A stretch of 64,000 nt of DNA, from the NCBI RefSeq assembly GCF_000022565.1, contig NC_012483.1, forward strand, positions 1,860,001 to 1,924,000. The letters are read 5' to 3'. Shown here piece after piece: positions 36,012 through 43,245 of the stretch. Each line of letters starts with the position of its first letter. Position 1 is the first letter of the stretch. The stretch is from Acidobacterium capsulatum ATCC 51196. GTDB lineage: Bacteria; Acidobacteriota; Terriglobia; Terriglobales; Acidobacteriaceae. A program made the position numbers and the translations under genes. The notes beneath the pieces were generated by a model that saw nothing but the letters and a program-made list of their open reading frames with translations, had not been told where the DNA came from and searched no databases.

Positions 36012-36074
36012 CAGTGGCCAGTCCCCAGTTGTCAGTTCTCAGTTGTCAGTTCTCAGTTGCCAGTTCTCAGTCCT
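36012..36074 (+). repeat. Heptanucleotide tandem repeat (CAGTNNN)x9
   Basis: Nine consecutive 7-mers beginning CAGT (CAGTGGC, CAGTCCC, CAGTTGT, CAGTTCT, CAGTTGT, CAGTTCT, CAGTTGC, CAGTTCT, CAGTCCT). Left border of the 36-kb repeat cluster; inverted counterpart at 36752-36807. Confidence 0.9.
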
Positions 36075-36097
36075 AATCCTCATTGCTGAGAAAATCC

Positions 36098-36136
36098 GGG
36101 TGCCCCACGTCTCGACTCTGAGACGTGGGATCAAGG
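36098..36136. repeat. Palindromic repeat CCCACGTCTC/GAGACGTGGG, copy 1
   Basis: CCCACGTCTC, a 6-base loop and GAGACGTGGG form a 10-bp stem, flanked by GGGTGC and ATCAAGG. An almost identical 39-bp copy follows at 36172-36210 and a shortened one at 36702-36731. Confidence 0.85.
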
Positions 36137-36171
36137 TCTCATCCTTCGCGATCTCTCCGCCGGGCGATGCC

Positions 36172-36210
36172 GGGTGCCCCACGTCTCGATTCTGAGACGT
36201 GGGATCAAGG
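36172..36210. repeat. Palindromic repeat CCCACGTCTC/GAGACGTGGG, copy 2
   Basis: Differs from copy 1 by one base in the loop (GATTCT instead of GACTCT). The flanks GGGTGC and ATCAAGG are identical. Confidence 0.85.
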
Positions 36211-36258
36211 CATGCGGTTCCATTTCAGCCTTATCTCCATCTATGCTCTGCCTCCCAG

Positions 36259-36335
36259 CGTCATTCTGAGCCGCAACGCGGCGAAGAATCCCGGCGATGC
36301 CCCGCTCCTCAAACGCCGCCCCAAGTTTCTCCCAC
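36259..36335 (+). repeat. 'CGTCATTCTGAG' interspersed repeat, copy A
   Basis: Starts CGTCATTCTGAG, contains GAAGAATCCCGGCGATGC and ends AGTTTCTCCCA. Matches 60308-60426 (plus strand) and 60717-60807 (minus strand), with variable middle segments. Confidence 0.85.
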
Positions 36336-36570
36336 CATGCCCCTAACTCACTGCCCGGGTGCCCCTCCCACCACGTCCACAAACCTGTATCAGGACACGG
36401 CTTCAGCCGTGCCATAAAGGCTAATAGAAAGAGAGCTTTAGCCCCTGCGCTCGCCCTCACCCTGACAAGCCCCTCACCCACTGAACACTGGCCTCTCGCC
36501 CCCTGCCGGGAATTCCCCCTCCCCTTGCTATCCTTGAAACAGGGCATCAATCTCGCGAGATACTCCACCC

Positions 36571-36681
36571 AAATGCGCATAATGCGAATCCGCATTCACA
36601 TTTTTAGACTATTAAAATCAACAACTTACAACATATTCCAAGAAAAACACCCAAATGTGAATCCCAATTCACATTCACACC
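36571..36681 (+). repeat. Paired-palindrome element GTGAATnnnnATTCAC, copy 1
   Basis: Two boxes (GCGAATCCGCATTCACATT and AAATGTGAATCCCAATTCAC), each a short inverted repeat of GAAT/ATTC, flank about 60 bp of AT-rich sequence containing TTAAAATCAACAAC. The same arrangement, reverse-complemented and diverged, occurs at 60461-60568. Confidence 0.75.
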
Positions 36682-36701
36682 GCCCACCACTCCGCCTGCT
36701 G

Positions 36702-36731
36702 CCCCCCGTCTCGACTCTGAGACGTAGGATC
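36702..36731. repeat. Palindromic repeat CCACGTCTC/GAGACGTGG, partial copy 3
   Basis: CCCCGTCTCGACTCTGAGAC followed by GTAGGATCG. Same core as the copies at 36098 and 36172, with the stem weakened by two substitutions. Confidence 0.7.
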
Positions 36732-36751
36732 GCGCCCACCCAATCCTGACC

Positions 36752-36807
36752 ACCAACAACTGGGGACCGACAACTGAGGACTGACAACTGGGGACTGGCA
36801 ACCGACA
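36752..36807 (-). repeat. Heptanucleotide tandem repeat (ACTGNNN)x8, inverted relative to 36012
   Basis: Eight 7-mers: ACCAACA, ACTGGGG, ACCGACA, ACTGAGG, ACTGACA, ACTGGGG, ACTGGCA, ACCGACA. Right border of the 36-kb cluster, about 35 bp before the start of the YfiH-like gene. Confidence 0.9.
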
Positions 36808-36843
36808 ACGACCCACCGCCTCTCCCCGCGTAAAATAGTCGAG

Positions 36844-37941
36844 ATGCCCAGCCCGTCCACAAAGCCTGCCCGCCTGTCTCCCTCCAGTCCTGCCGCCATT
36901 CAGGCCATTGATGATCTGCTGGCCAGCGTCGGGCTCGAACACGGACGCCGCAAGCTCGGCCGCGACGGCATCATTCGCCAGGCCAAATATGCCCCCGCGC
37001 GCGAGCTGCACGCCGATGACCTGCGCCAGCCGCAGCGCCCCGTGCGCCCTCGTCAGGTCGAGGTCGTCCAGGCTCCCGGATGGGCCAACCACCCCTGGCT
37101 GATGCACGGCTTCAGCACCCGTTCCGGCGGAGTCACCAAGATCTATCGCGCCGCCCGCGAAGGCCAGGAGCCCGGCAAGTTTCGCGGAGCCGGCGAGCTC
37201 AACCTCGGCTTCACCCAATCCGACGAGCGCGCGCTCGTCGAGGAGAACCGCCACCGCTTCGTGCAGGCCGTGGCGGGCAATAGCGCGCTGCCCCTGGTCA
37301 CCCTCCAGCAGATTCACTCCCAGATCACCTACCGCATCGGCAAGGATGACGAACTGGCCGCCGTGCGCCGTGGCGATGGCCTCATGACCAGGCGTCCTGG
37401 CATCCTCCTCGGCATCCAGACGGCGGACTGCATTTCCGTCATGGTGGCCGACACCAAACGCCAGGCCGTGGCCATCTTTCACGCCGGCTGGCGCGGCACT
37501 CTCCGCCGCATCGTCCAGGGCGGCGTCGGCCGCATGCGCATGGAGTTCGGCAGCAAGCCCAAAGACCTCATCGCCGCCATCGGCCCCGGCATCGGCCAAT
37601 GCTGCTACGCCGTCGGCGAAGAGGTCCGCACCGAGTTCCGCTCCCAGTTCGCCTACTCCGACGAGCTCTTCTGCGAGGTCTACGACTCCGACCCCGTCCG
37701 GGAGAAATACCCCCTGCTCTTCCTTACCGCGCGCGCGCCCGGCCACAGCCCCATCGGTCCCAGCCTGCACCTCGATCTCTTTGAGGCCAACCGGCGGCAG
37801 TTGCTCGACGCAGGCCTCCGTGAGGACTCCATCTCCGTCCTCGGCGACTGCACCAGTTGCCACACCAACCGCTACTTCTCGCACCGCGCCGAGCGTGGAT
37901 TCACCGGCCGCATGATGGCCGTCATCGGCATCCGCGAGTAG
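36844..37941 (+). CDS. YfiH/LACC1-family multicopper-like purine nucleoside enzyme (DUF152, 'polyphenol oxidase' domain)
   Basis: 365 residues. The core (about 75-360) carries the family's metal-binding triad: His158 in LQQIHS, Cys196 in QTADC and His213 in FHAGWRGT, plus GPGIGQCCYAVGEEV. Family members, first described as laccases, act on purine nucleosides (adenosine deaminase/phosphorylase activities), and YfiH is also linked to cell-wall precursor proofreading. The first ~70 residues (IDDLLASVGLEHGRRKLGRDGIIRQA) are an extension absent from E. coli YfiH; I cannot assign it. The gene starts right after a repeat cluster and is monocistronic. The ATG at 36844 has only a weak ribosome-binding site. 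Confidence 0.88.
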   Translation: MPSPSTKPARLSPSSPAAIQAIDDLLASVGLEHGRRKLGRDGIIRQAKYAPARELHADDLRQPQRPVRPRQVEVVQAPGWANHPWLMHGFSTRSGGVTKIYRAAREGQEPGKFRGAGELNLGFTQSDERALVEENRHRFVQAVAGNSALPLVTLQQIHSQITYRIGKDDELAAVRRGDGLMTRRPGILLGIQTADCISVMVADTKRQAVAIFHAGWRGTLRRIVQGGVGRMRMEFGSKPKDLIAAIGPGIGQCCYAVGEEVRTEFRSQFAYSDELFCEVYDSDPVREKYPLLFLTARAPGHSPIGPSLHLDLFEANRRQLLDAGLREDSISVLGDCTSCHTNRYFSHRAERGFTGRMMAVIGIRE

Positions 37942-38439
37942 CCTCCGCGCCGGCAGACCTCCTGCAGCCCCGGTTCTCCACAACTCCCACAATCGCACCC
38001 GCTTTTGCACAGCCTCCGGGGCGGAATTTGACGCCCCCGCGGTTGTTCCGCGCCCCTCAAGCCGATAGCCTGAAGGCAGGGCCGGCCAGACCGCGCCGGC
38101 GGCCAGTAGCTCCCCTCCGCATGCCGTCCGGGCTTGCGGCGTTCTCCACAGCCAATTGCAGGGAAACGAGCCCGGAGTTCCTCTTTTGGCATCTAAAATA
38201 CAAGATGTTGTGGTTGTTCCTTGACACGCCCCACAGACAGCGCTAAGGTCCCACATGCGGCGGTTTTTTACCCTGGGCCAGAGACTTCCGTGGAACTGTT
38301 CATCGGAAGCCGGGCGTTTACCGCAAAAATTGGATTGTTCGTTGCATTTGGCGCAGAGTTTTCTGCTGCCGTCCCGGCACCTTTGATGGCCGGGGCTTAT
38401 ATCCCAAAGACCCGTTCAAAGATCGAGAGGAGTACCCCC
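37942..38439 (+). promoter_or_regulatory. Upstream region of nrdJ with promoter and long leader
   Basis: About 500 bp without a gene. A -35/-10 pair at 38221-38249 implies a leader of about 185 nt before the ATG at 38440. I looked for the cobalamin-riboswitch B12 box (GCCACTG) and did not find it. The leader contains small hairpins but no regulatory RNA I can identify. Confidence 0.5.
38198..38249 (+). promoter_or_regulatory. Candidate NrdR box and sigma70-type promoter of nrdJ
   Basis: A near-palindromic ATACAAGATGTTGTGG (38198-38213) matches the NrdR-box consensus (ACACAATATATTGTGT-like) at about 12 of 16 positions. It is followed seven bases later by TTGACA (38221-38226), a 17-bp spacer and TAAGGT (38244-38249). 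The box just upstream of -35 would let NrdR repress transcription of this ribonucleotide reductase. Confidence 0.5.
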
Positions 38440-41400
38440 ATGGCAGACGTTAAGACCGTGCCGGCCAGCACATCGCAGGCCCAGCCCCAAGCCCAGCCCC
38501 ACACTGCATCCACCCCCGCATTGCGCTTCGGCCGCCTGTTTTCCAGGCCCGGCGTTTCGCCCTATGACGAGGTGCAGTGGGAGAGCCGCACAGCCGCCAT
38601 CACTGACGCCGCGGGGAAGACCATCTTTGAGCAAAAGGATGTCGAGATTCCCGTCGACTGGTCGATGACGGCCACCAACATCGTCGCCAGCAAATATCTG
38701 CATGGCCCCCTCAACACGCCCGAGCGCGAAAGCGGCGTGCGTCAGTTGGTCAGCCGCGTGGCTGAGACCGTGCGCGACTGGGGCATCAAGGGCGGCTACT
38801 TTGCTTCAGAAGAAGACGCGGCCATCTTCCACGATGAGTTGGCGCACCTGCTCATCACCCAGAAAGCGGCCTTCAACTCGCCCGTCTGGTTCAATGTGGG
38901 CTGCGACCGGCTGGAGCCGAAGTCTGACGCCCAAAACTGGCACTGGAACCCCCACACCTGCGCCGTCGAGTTCTCCGTCACCGGCTACCGCAATCCGCAG
39001 TGCTCGGCCTGCTTCATTAATGCCGTCGATGACTCGCTCGACTCCATCCTGACGCTCGCCAAGACCGAAGGCATGCTCTTCAAGTGGGGCTCCGGCACCG
39101 GCACCAACCTCTCGCCCATTCGCGGCTCCATGGAGCAGCTCTCCGGCGGCGGCACCGCCTCCGGCCCGCTCAGCTTCATGCGCGGCTTTGATGCCTTTGC
39201 CGGCGTCATCAAGTCCGGCGGCAAGACGCGCCGCGCCGCCAAAATGGTCATCCTCAATGTGGACCACCCCGACATCGTCGACTTCATCGAGTGCAAGATG
39301 AAGGAGGAAGCCAAGGCCTGGGCGCTCATGCGCGAGGGCTATGACGGCTCCTCCGGCCCTGATTCCGAGGCCTACAGCTCCATCTTCTTCCAGAACGCCA
39401 ACAACTCCGTGCGCGTCAATGACGAGTTCATGCGCGCCGTCGAGAAGGACGGCGAGTTCACCACCCGCACCGTCAAAGATGGCGCGGCCGTCAAGACCTA
39501 CAAGGCCCGCGAAATCATGCACAAGATCGCCGAAGCCACCTGGCAGTGCGGCGACCCCGGCATGCAGTATGACTCCACCATTAACAGGTGGCACACGTCC
39601 AAGAACTCGGGCCGCATCAACGCCTCCAATCCCTGCTCGGAGTACATGTTCCTCGACAACTCCGCCTGCAACCTGGCGAGCTTCAACCTGCTCAAGTTCA
39701 TGACCCCGGCCGGCACCTTTGACATCCGCGCCTACCGGCATGCCATTGACGTGCTGATCACGGCCATGGAAATCCTCGTCGACAACTCCGGCTACCCCAC
39801 CGAAAACATCGCGCGCAACTCGCATGACTACCGCCCACTCGGTCTCGGCTATGCAAACCTCGGCGCGCTGCTCATGGCCCTCGGCCTGCCCTATGACTCC
39901 GATGCCGGCCGCGACTTCGCCGCGACTCTCACCGCCATCATGTGCGGCGAGGCTTACCTGCAGTCCTCGCGCATTGCTGAGAAGTGCCCGCCGCTGGCTT
40001 CCGCCACGCCGCTCACCGCTTCTGTCGAGCGCAACGGCGGCGCATGCCCCGGCTTCTATGTGAATCGCGAGCCCTTCCTCGACGTCATCCGCATGCACCG
40101 CGCTGAGGTCAACAAGATCGGCAAGTCGAAGACCAGTAGCGAGCCCTTCAAAGTCCCTGAGCTCGACGCCCTCATCACCGCCAGCAAAGAATGCTGGGAC
40201 CAGGCCCTCGCCCACGGCGAAAAATACGGCTACCGCAACTCGCAGGTCACCGTGCTCGCCCCCACCGGAACCATCGGCTTCATGATGGACTGCGACACCA
40301 CCGGCATTGAGCCCGATCTCGCCCTCGTCAAGTACAAGAAGCTCGTCGGCGGCGGCATGATCAAGATCGTCAACAATACCGTGCCCGCCGCGCTCTTCAA
40401 GCTCGGCTACAAAAATGAAGACGTCGATGCCATCGTCAGCTACATCGACGCCACCGGAACCATCGAGGGCGCGCCCGGCATCAAGCCCGAGCACCTCGCC
40501 GTCTTTGACTGCTCCTTCAAGCCGGCCAAGGGCACGCGCTCCATTCACTATCTCGGCCACATCAAGATGATGGCCGCCACGCAGCCGTTCCTCTCCGGCG
40601 CGATCTCAAAGACCGTCAACATGCCTCATGACTCCAATATTGACGACATCGCCGAGGCCTATCTCGAGTCATGGCGTCAGGGCCTCAAGGCCGTCGCCAT
40701 CTATCGCGATGGCTCCAAGGGCGCGCAGCCGCTCAACGTCTCCGACGGCAAGGGCGCCAAGGAGATCAAGGGCGCAACCGCCGATGCCACCCTGCTGGCC
40801 GCAGCCGATCGCGTGCTGACCGCACTCGCCACCGGCAAGGCCGCCGCCGAAAGCGACGTCAAGACCCTCGCCACCAAGGTCTCTGAAAAAATCGAGGTCA
40901 GCGCCGGCCAGGTAGCTACCGCCGCCAGCGCCTTCGCGGCCACGCTCACCGCGCTCGCCGCGGGCGGCGTCCGCATGGAAGACCAGGACCTCAACGCCCC
41001 GCCTCGCGCCGTGCGTCACCGTCTGCCTGAGGAGCGCGCCTCGCTCACGCACAAGTTCGCGCTCGCCGGCCACGAGGGCTACATCACCGTCGGCCTCTAC
41101 CCCAACGGGCAGCCCGGCGAAATCTTCATCAAGATGGCCAAGGAAGGCTCCACCGTCTCGGGCCTCATGGACAGCTTCGCCACTGCCATCTCGCTCGCCC
41201 TGCAGCACGGCGTGCCCCTCAAGGTGCTCTGCGAGAAGTTCGCGCACAGCCGCTTTGAGCCCTCCGGCTGGACCGGCAATGAGCAGATCGGCTACGCCAA
41301 GTCCATCATGGATTACATATTCCGCTGGCTCCAGATTCGCTTCCTCTCCGGGCAGCAGCTCTCGCTCTTCGCGGGCCTTGCGGCTCCGGCCTCGGGCGAA

Positions 41401-41691
41401 GGAATCGAGGCGCTGAGCACGGCCGCACTGTCGCCCGAACAGCACACCCCCACGCGCGGCATGGGAGCGACCGGCGCGCCGCAGGGCGGACTGCTCTCTG
41501 AGTTGCACGCCACCGCCGAGGCCGGAGACCTGAAGATGGAAGACCGTGGCGTGTTCCACGCCGCCGACGCCATGAAGGACCTCTATGACATGGGCGACGC
41601 ACCAAGCTGCCACACCTGCGGAGCCATCATGGTCCGCAACGGAAGCTGCTACCGCTGCATGAGCTGCGGCAGCACCAGCGGCTGCAGCTAA
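38440..41691 (+). CDS. nrdJ: Adenosylcobalamin-dependent ribonucleotide reductase (class II)
   Basis: 1083 residues from ATG 38440, which has an AGGAG ribosome-binding site eight bases upstream. The frame is open 73 codons further but crosses the promoter. It converts ribonucleoside di/triphosphates to deoxynucleotides using B12 as radical source, without oxygen. Visible landmarks are NPCSEYMFLDNSACNLASFN (Cys399 region), the TGTGTNLSPIRG-type finger (GSGTGTNLSPIRG) and the phosphate-binding APTGTIGFMMDCDTTGIEPD. The C-terminal domain has a TSCPD-like region (about 845-960) and ends CHTCGAIMVRNGSCYRCMSCGSTSGC, a cysteine cluster that carries the redox-active pair and a zinc-ribbon-like element. 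An Ala-rich insertion at about 785-850 is unusual. Monocistronic with its own promoter; repeat DNA follows directly. Confidence 0.95.
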   Translation: MADVKTVPASTSQAQPQAQPHTASTPALRFGRLFSRPGVSPYDEVQWESRTAAITDAAGKTIFEQKDVEIPVDWSMTATNIVASKYLHGPLNTPERESGVRQLVSRVAETVRDWGIKGGYFASEEDAAIFHDELAHLLITQKAAFNSPVWFNVGCDRLEPKSDAQNWHWNPHTCAVEFSVTGYRNPQCSACFINAVDDSLDSILTLAKTEGMLFKWGSGTGTNLSPIRGSMEQLSGGGTASGPLSFMRGFDAFAGVIKSGGKTRRAAKMVILNVDHPDIVDFIECKMKEEAKAWALMREGYDGSSGPDSEAYSSIFFQNANNSVRVNDEFMRAVEKDGEFTTRTVKDGAAVKTYKAREIMHKIAEATWQCGDPGMQYDSTINRWHTSKNSGRINASNPCSEYMFLDNSACNLASFNLLKFMTPAGTFDIRAYRHAIDVLITAMEILVDNSGYPTENIARNSHDYRPLGLGYANLGALLMALGLPYDSDAGRDFAATLTAIMCGEAYLQSSRIAEKCPPLASATPLTASVERNGGACPGFYVNREPFLDVIRMHRAEVNKIGKSKTSSEPFKVPELDALITASKECWDQALAHGEKYGYRNSQVTVLAPTGTIGFMMDCDTTGIEPDLALVKYKKLVGGGMIKIVNNTVPAALFKLGYKNEDVDAIVSYIDATGTIEGAPGIKPEHLAVFDCSFKPAKGTRSIHYLGHIKMMAATQPFLSGAISKTVNMPHDSNIDDIAEAYLESWRQGLKAVAIYRDGSKGAQPLNVSDGKGAKEIKGATADATLLAAADRVLTALATGKAAAESDVKTLATKVSEKIEVSAGQVATAASAFAATLTALAAGGVRMEDQDLNAPPRAVRHRLPEERASLTHKFALAGHEGYITVGLYPNGQPGEIFIKMAKEGSTVSGLMDSFATAISLALQHGVPLKVLCEKFAHSRFEPSGWTGNEQIGYAKSIMDYIFRWLQIRFLSGQQLSLFAGLAAPASGEGIEALSTAALSPEQHTPTRGMGATGAPQGGLLSELHATAEAGDLKMEDRGVFHAADAMKDLYDMGDAPSCHTCGAIMVRNGSCYRCMSCGSTSGCS

Positions 41692-41694
41692 GAA

Positions 41695-41792
41695 CATGCG
41701 CGCACACCTAAAAGTAAAAGTGTGCGCGCACACTTAAAATGAAAGTCGCGCACACGAAAATGAAAGTTGCGCTGAAAGTGAAAGTTCCGCCA
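41695..41792 (+). repeat. Transposon-end-like repeat array (TGAAAGT units and GTGTGCGCGCACAC palindrome)
   Basis: Begins four bases after the nrdJ stop. Contains an 18-bp perfect palindrome AAGTGTGCGCGCACACTT (41718-41735), partial GCGCACAC copies on both sides and four A/GTGAAAGT-type units ending GTGAAAGTTCC. A related but shorter and diverged version lies at 55587-55640, with ACTTTCA units in opposite orientation just before it. Multiple short terminal repeats of this kind are typical of IS21-like element ends; no transposase is present. Confidence 0.55.
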
Positions 41793-41821
41793 AAGAGACC
41801 ACCTCTCAGCGGGAAATCATA

Positions 41822-41905
41822 AAAAGCCGGCCAGACTCTGGCCGGCTTTTCTATTCGTCCGGGACGAGGACAATTTGAGCTTTTTAGGAGCGGCACGCCC
41901 ATGGC
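41822..41905. repeat. Hairpin repeat module, copy 2
   Basis: Perfect 13-bp stem AAAAGCCGGCCAG (41822-41834) with CTGGCCGGCTTTT (41838-41850), followed by CTATTCGTCCGGGACGAGG, CAATTTGAGC, TTTTTAGG and GCGGCACG. The same stem core and tail occur at 3937-4020. In plus orientation it could terminate nrdJ transcription. Confidence 0.65.
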
Positions 41906-42081
41906 GTTTCCCACTTTCTCACCGCTGCGGCGGCGAATTAACTTACCTCAGAACCGTGCGGAATCTCGGGGCAGGTCAATCGCACGAGGAACTCAGCAGG
42001 AGGTTATAGGCAATAAGGATTTCTATTTGGACGCATTACCGGGAACAGGCGGAGACTAGCGGCAGATAGGAGAAGACAACC

Positions 42082-42777
42082 ATGAAGGTCAACGTGAAAT
42101 CACTTGTTGCAGTCGCGGCGCTGGCAGTTGCCAGTGTCTCAGCAGACGCCGCAGCGAGGCCTCGTTCCAATACCCTCCGGGTCGAATTCCCGGCAAGCAA
42201 TTCAGTTCTTGCACAGACCGGCGCAGAAGCAATGTATCTGTATTACAACAATGACGGGCAAGCGCTGCTCTATGTGGAGTCCGATCATGGACGCGAGCTC
42301 ACTACTTTGGATGTGACAGACCCGTCAGCGATCCGCAGGGTATCCCGGACAGAACTGTCCGTTCCCTCGGCATATGACTTTGTACGGTCCATCGGCGAGC
42401 ACACCATTCTGATTCGCTATCGCAAGGGCAGTGAAGTGGCGGCGCTTTGCCTTAAGCACGACATGCATCCGGCGCTGAAAAGCGCGTCCGCTCTGGAAGA
42501 TGCCAGCGTGCAGCAAACATTGGGGCAGACCGGGCTTCTGATCTCGCAAGGACAAACAACCCCGGAGGCATTACCCGATCCGCAGAGCTATGAGGTAGTG
42601 GATACGGCGAATATAACGCACCCGGTGGTTCTTGCCGACATTGCAGGAGTGACGGAGCAAGTATCAAATCCTGACACCGGCACGCTCTTCCTGCTGAACG
42701 AAAGTGGTGTCACAGTAGTTCGCCGACTGCGTGTCGAAACAGAGCACCAGATGGAACTGGACCAGGACTTGAACTGA
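42082..42777 (+). CDS. Secreted hypothetical protein, 231 aa
   Basis: Signal peptide MKVNVKSLVAVAALAVASVSADAAA, then about 205 residues with alternating hydrophobic beta-strand-like segments (GQALLYVESDHGRELTTLDV, LARQ-free, and VTEQVSNPDTGTLFLLNESG). The DVTDPSAIRRVSR phrase resembles LVIVD/propeller blades, so a small propeller-like or beta-rich fold is possible. Start supported by AGGAGA about 10 bases upstream. No partner gene; decayed transposase and regulator remnants follow. Function unknown. Confidence 0.65.
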   Translation: MKVNVKSLVAVAALAVASVSADAAARPRSNTLRVEFPASNSVLAQTGAEAMYLYYNNDGQALLYVESDHGRELTTLDVTDPSAIRRVSRTELSVPSAYDFVRSIGEHTILIRYRKGSEVAALCLKHDMHPALKSASALEDASVQQTLGQTGLLISQGQTTPEALPDPQSYEVVDTANITHPVVLADIAGVTEQVSNPDTGTLFLLNESGVTVVRRLRVETEHQMELDQDLN

Positions 42778-42829
42778 TCGAGTGCTGGCTATAAATTGAG
42801 CTGCCTCGGCGGAGAGGAAAGGATAAATC

Positions 42830-42975
42830 TTTTCCGCCGGCACGCTGTCATCGCCTTCCAGGCCAATTTGGCCCTGCTCCCTGCGCCAGCGGTAGTAAGT
42901 CTGTTTGGCGATTCCCGCTTCGAGGCTTGCTATCGGGTGCGGCTTGGAGCTTCCCTTGGCATGCACAGCAGTCAA
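42830..42975 (-). pseudogene. Fragment of an IS3-family OrfA transposase
   Basis: The minus strand encodes SLEAGIAKQTYYRWRREQGQ, a typical IS3 OrfA helix-turn-helix segment (compare 'QTYYRWR-EYGG'). It is preceded and followed by unrelated residues, without the zipper or OrfB. Only about 40-50 residues remain. It shows that an insertion sequence once sat next to the decayed LysR gene. Confidence 0.6.
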
Positions 42976-43195
42976 GGTCGAATCACTTTCTCAAACCAGC
43001 TGACAAAGGCTCGAGCCTTTGTGGCGGTAAACTTCCCCGACGGATAGATAGCCAGAGATCCATCGGTGGCAGAGTCCACTCCGGCAGCACCGAAATGACC
43101 CTTCCATCCGCAAGTTCGGGCCAGAACATCCAGCGCGACACTACCGCAAATCTATTTCCGCGGAGCGCTGTCGATACGGCACTAGAGATTTGGCA
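42972..43195 (-). pseudogene. C-terminal remnant of a LysR-type regulator, frameshifted
   Basis: Reading the minus strand from about 43190, the translation ISSAVSTALRGNRFAVVS, then MFWPELADGRVISVLPEW and LPPMDLW, is the end of a LysR effector-binding domain. After a frame change near 43040 the other frame continues AIYPSGKFTATKARAFVSWF and EKVIRP, the usual LysR C-terminus, with stop at 42972-42974. The DNA-binding half is missing. LysR genes commonly sit beside short-chain dehydrogenase genes like the one downstream, so this was probably its lost or former regulator. Confidence 0.7.
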
Positions 43196-43245
43196 TCAAC
43201 TGACGAGAAGAACGTTTCATGCGAAGTAGTCGCTGACCGTCCGAC

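Larger units (their letters stand above)
41692..42081. other. Repeat-rich intergenic stretch
   Basis: About 390 bp holding the TGAAAGT array and the second hairpin module. From 41906 to the next start I see only a ribosome-binding site (AGGAGA) for the downstream gene. Confidence 0.5.

Noticed and set aside
36012-36807. Possible CRISPR array in the repeat-rich intergenic region
   Set aside because: The repeats are 7-bp tandem units and scattered palindromes, without regularly spaced 25-40-bp repeats, unique spacers or cas genes.
36604-38256. 550-residue open frame on the minus strand
   Set aside because: It is antisense to the YfiH-like gene and its promoter region; composition follows the codon pattern of that gene in reverse, with no domain.
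38250-38439. Cobalamin riboswitch in the nrdJ leader
   Set aside because: The conserved B12 box (GCCACTG) and the surrounding AYYYMCG-type core are absent; the leader shows only ordinary small hairpins.
38806-40560. 584-residue open frame opposite nrdJ
   Set aside because: Antisense shadow of a highly conserved enzyme gene; no domain or ribosome-binding site.
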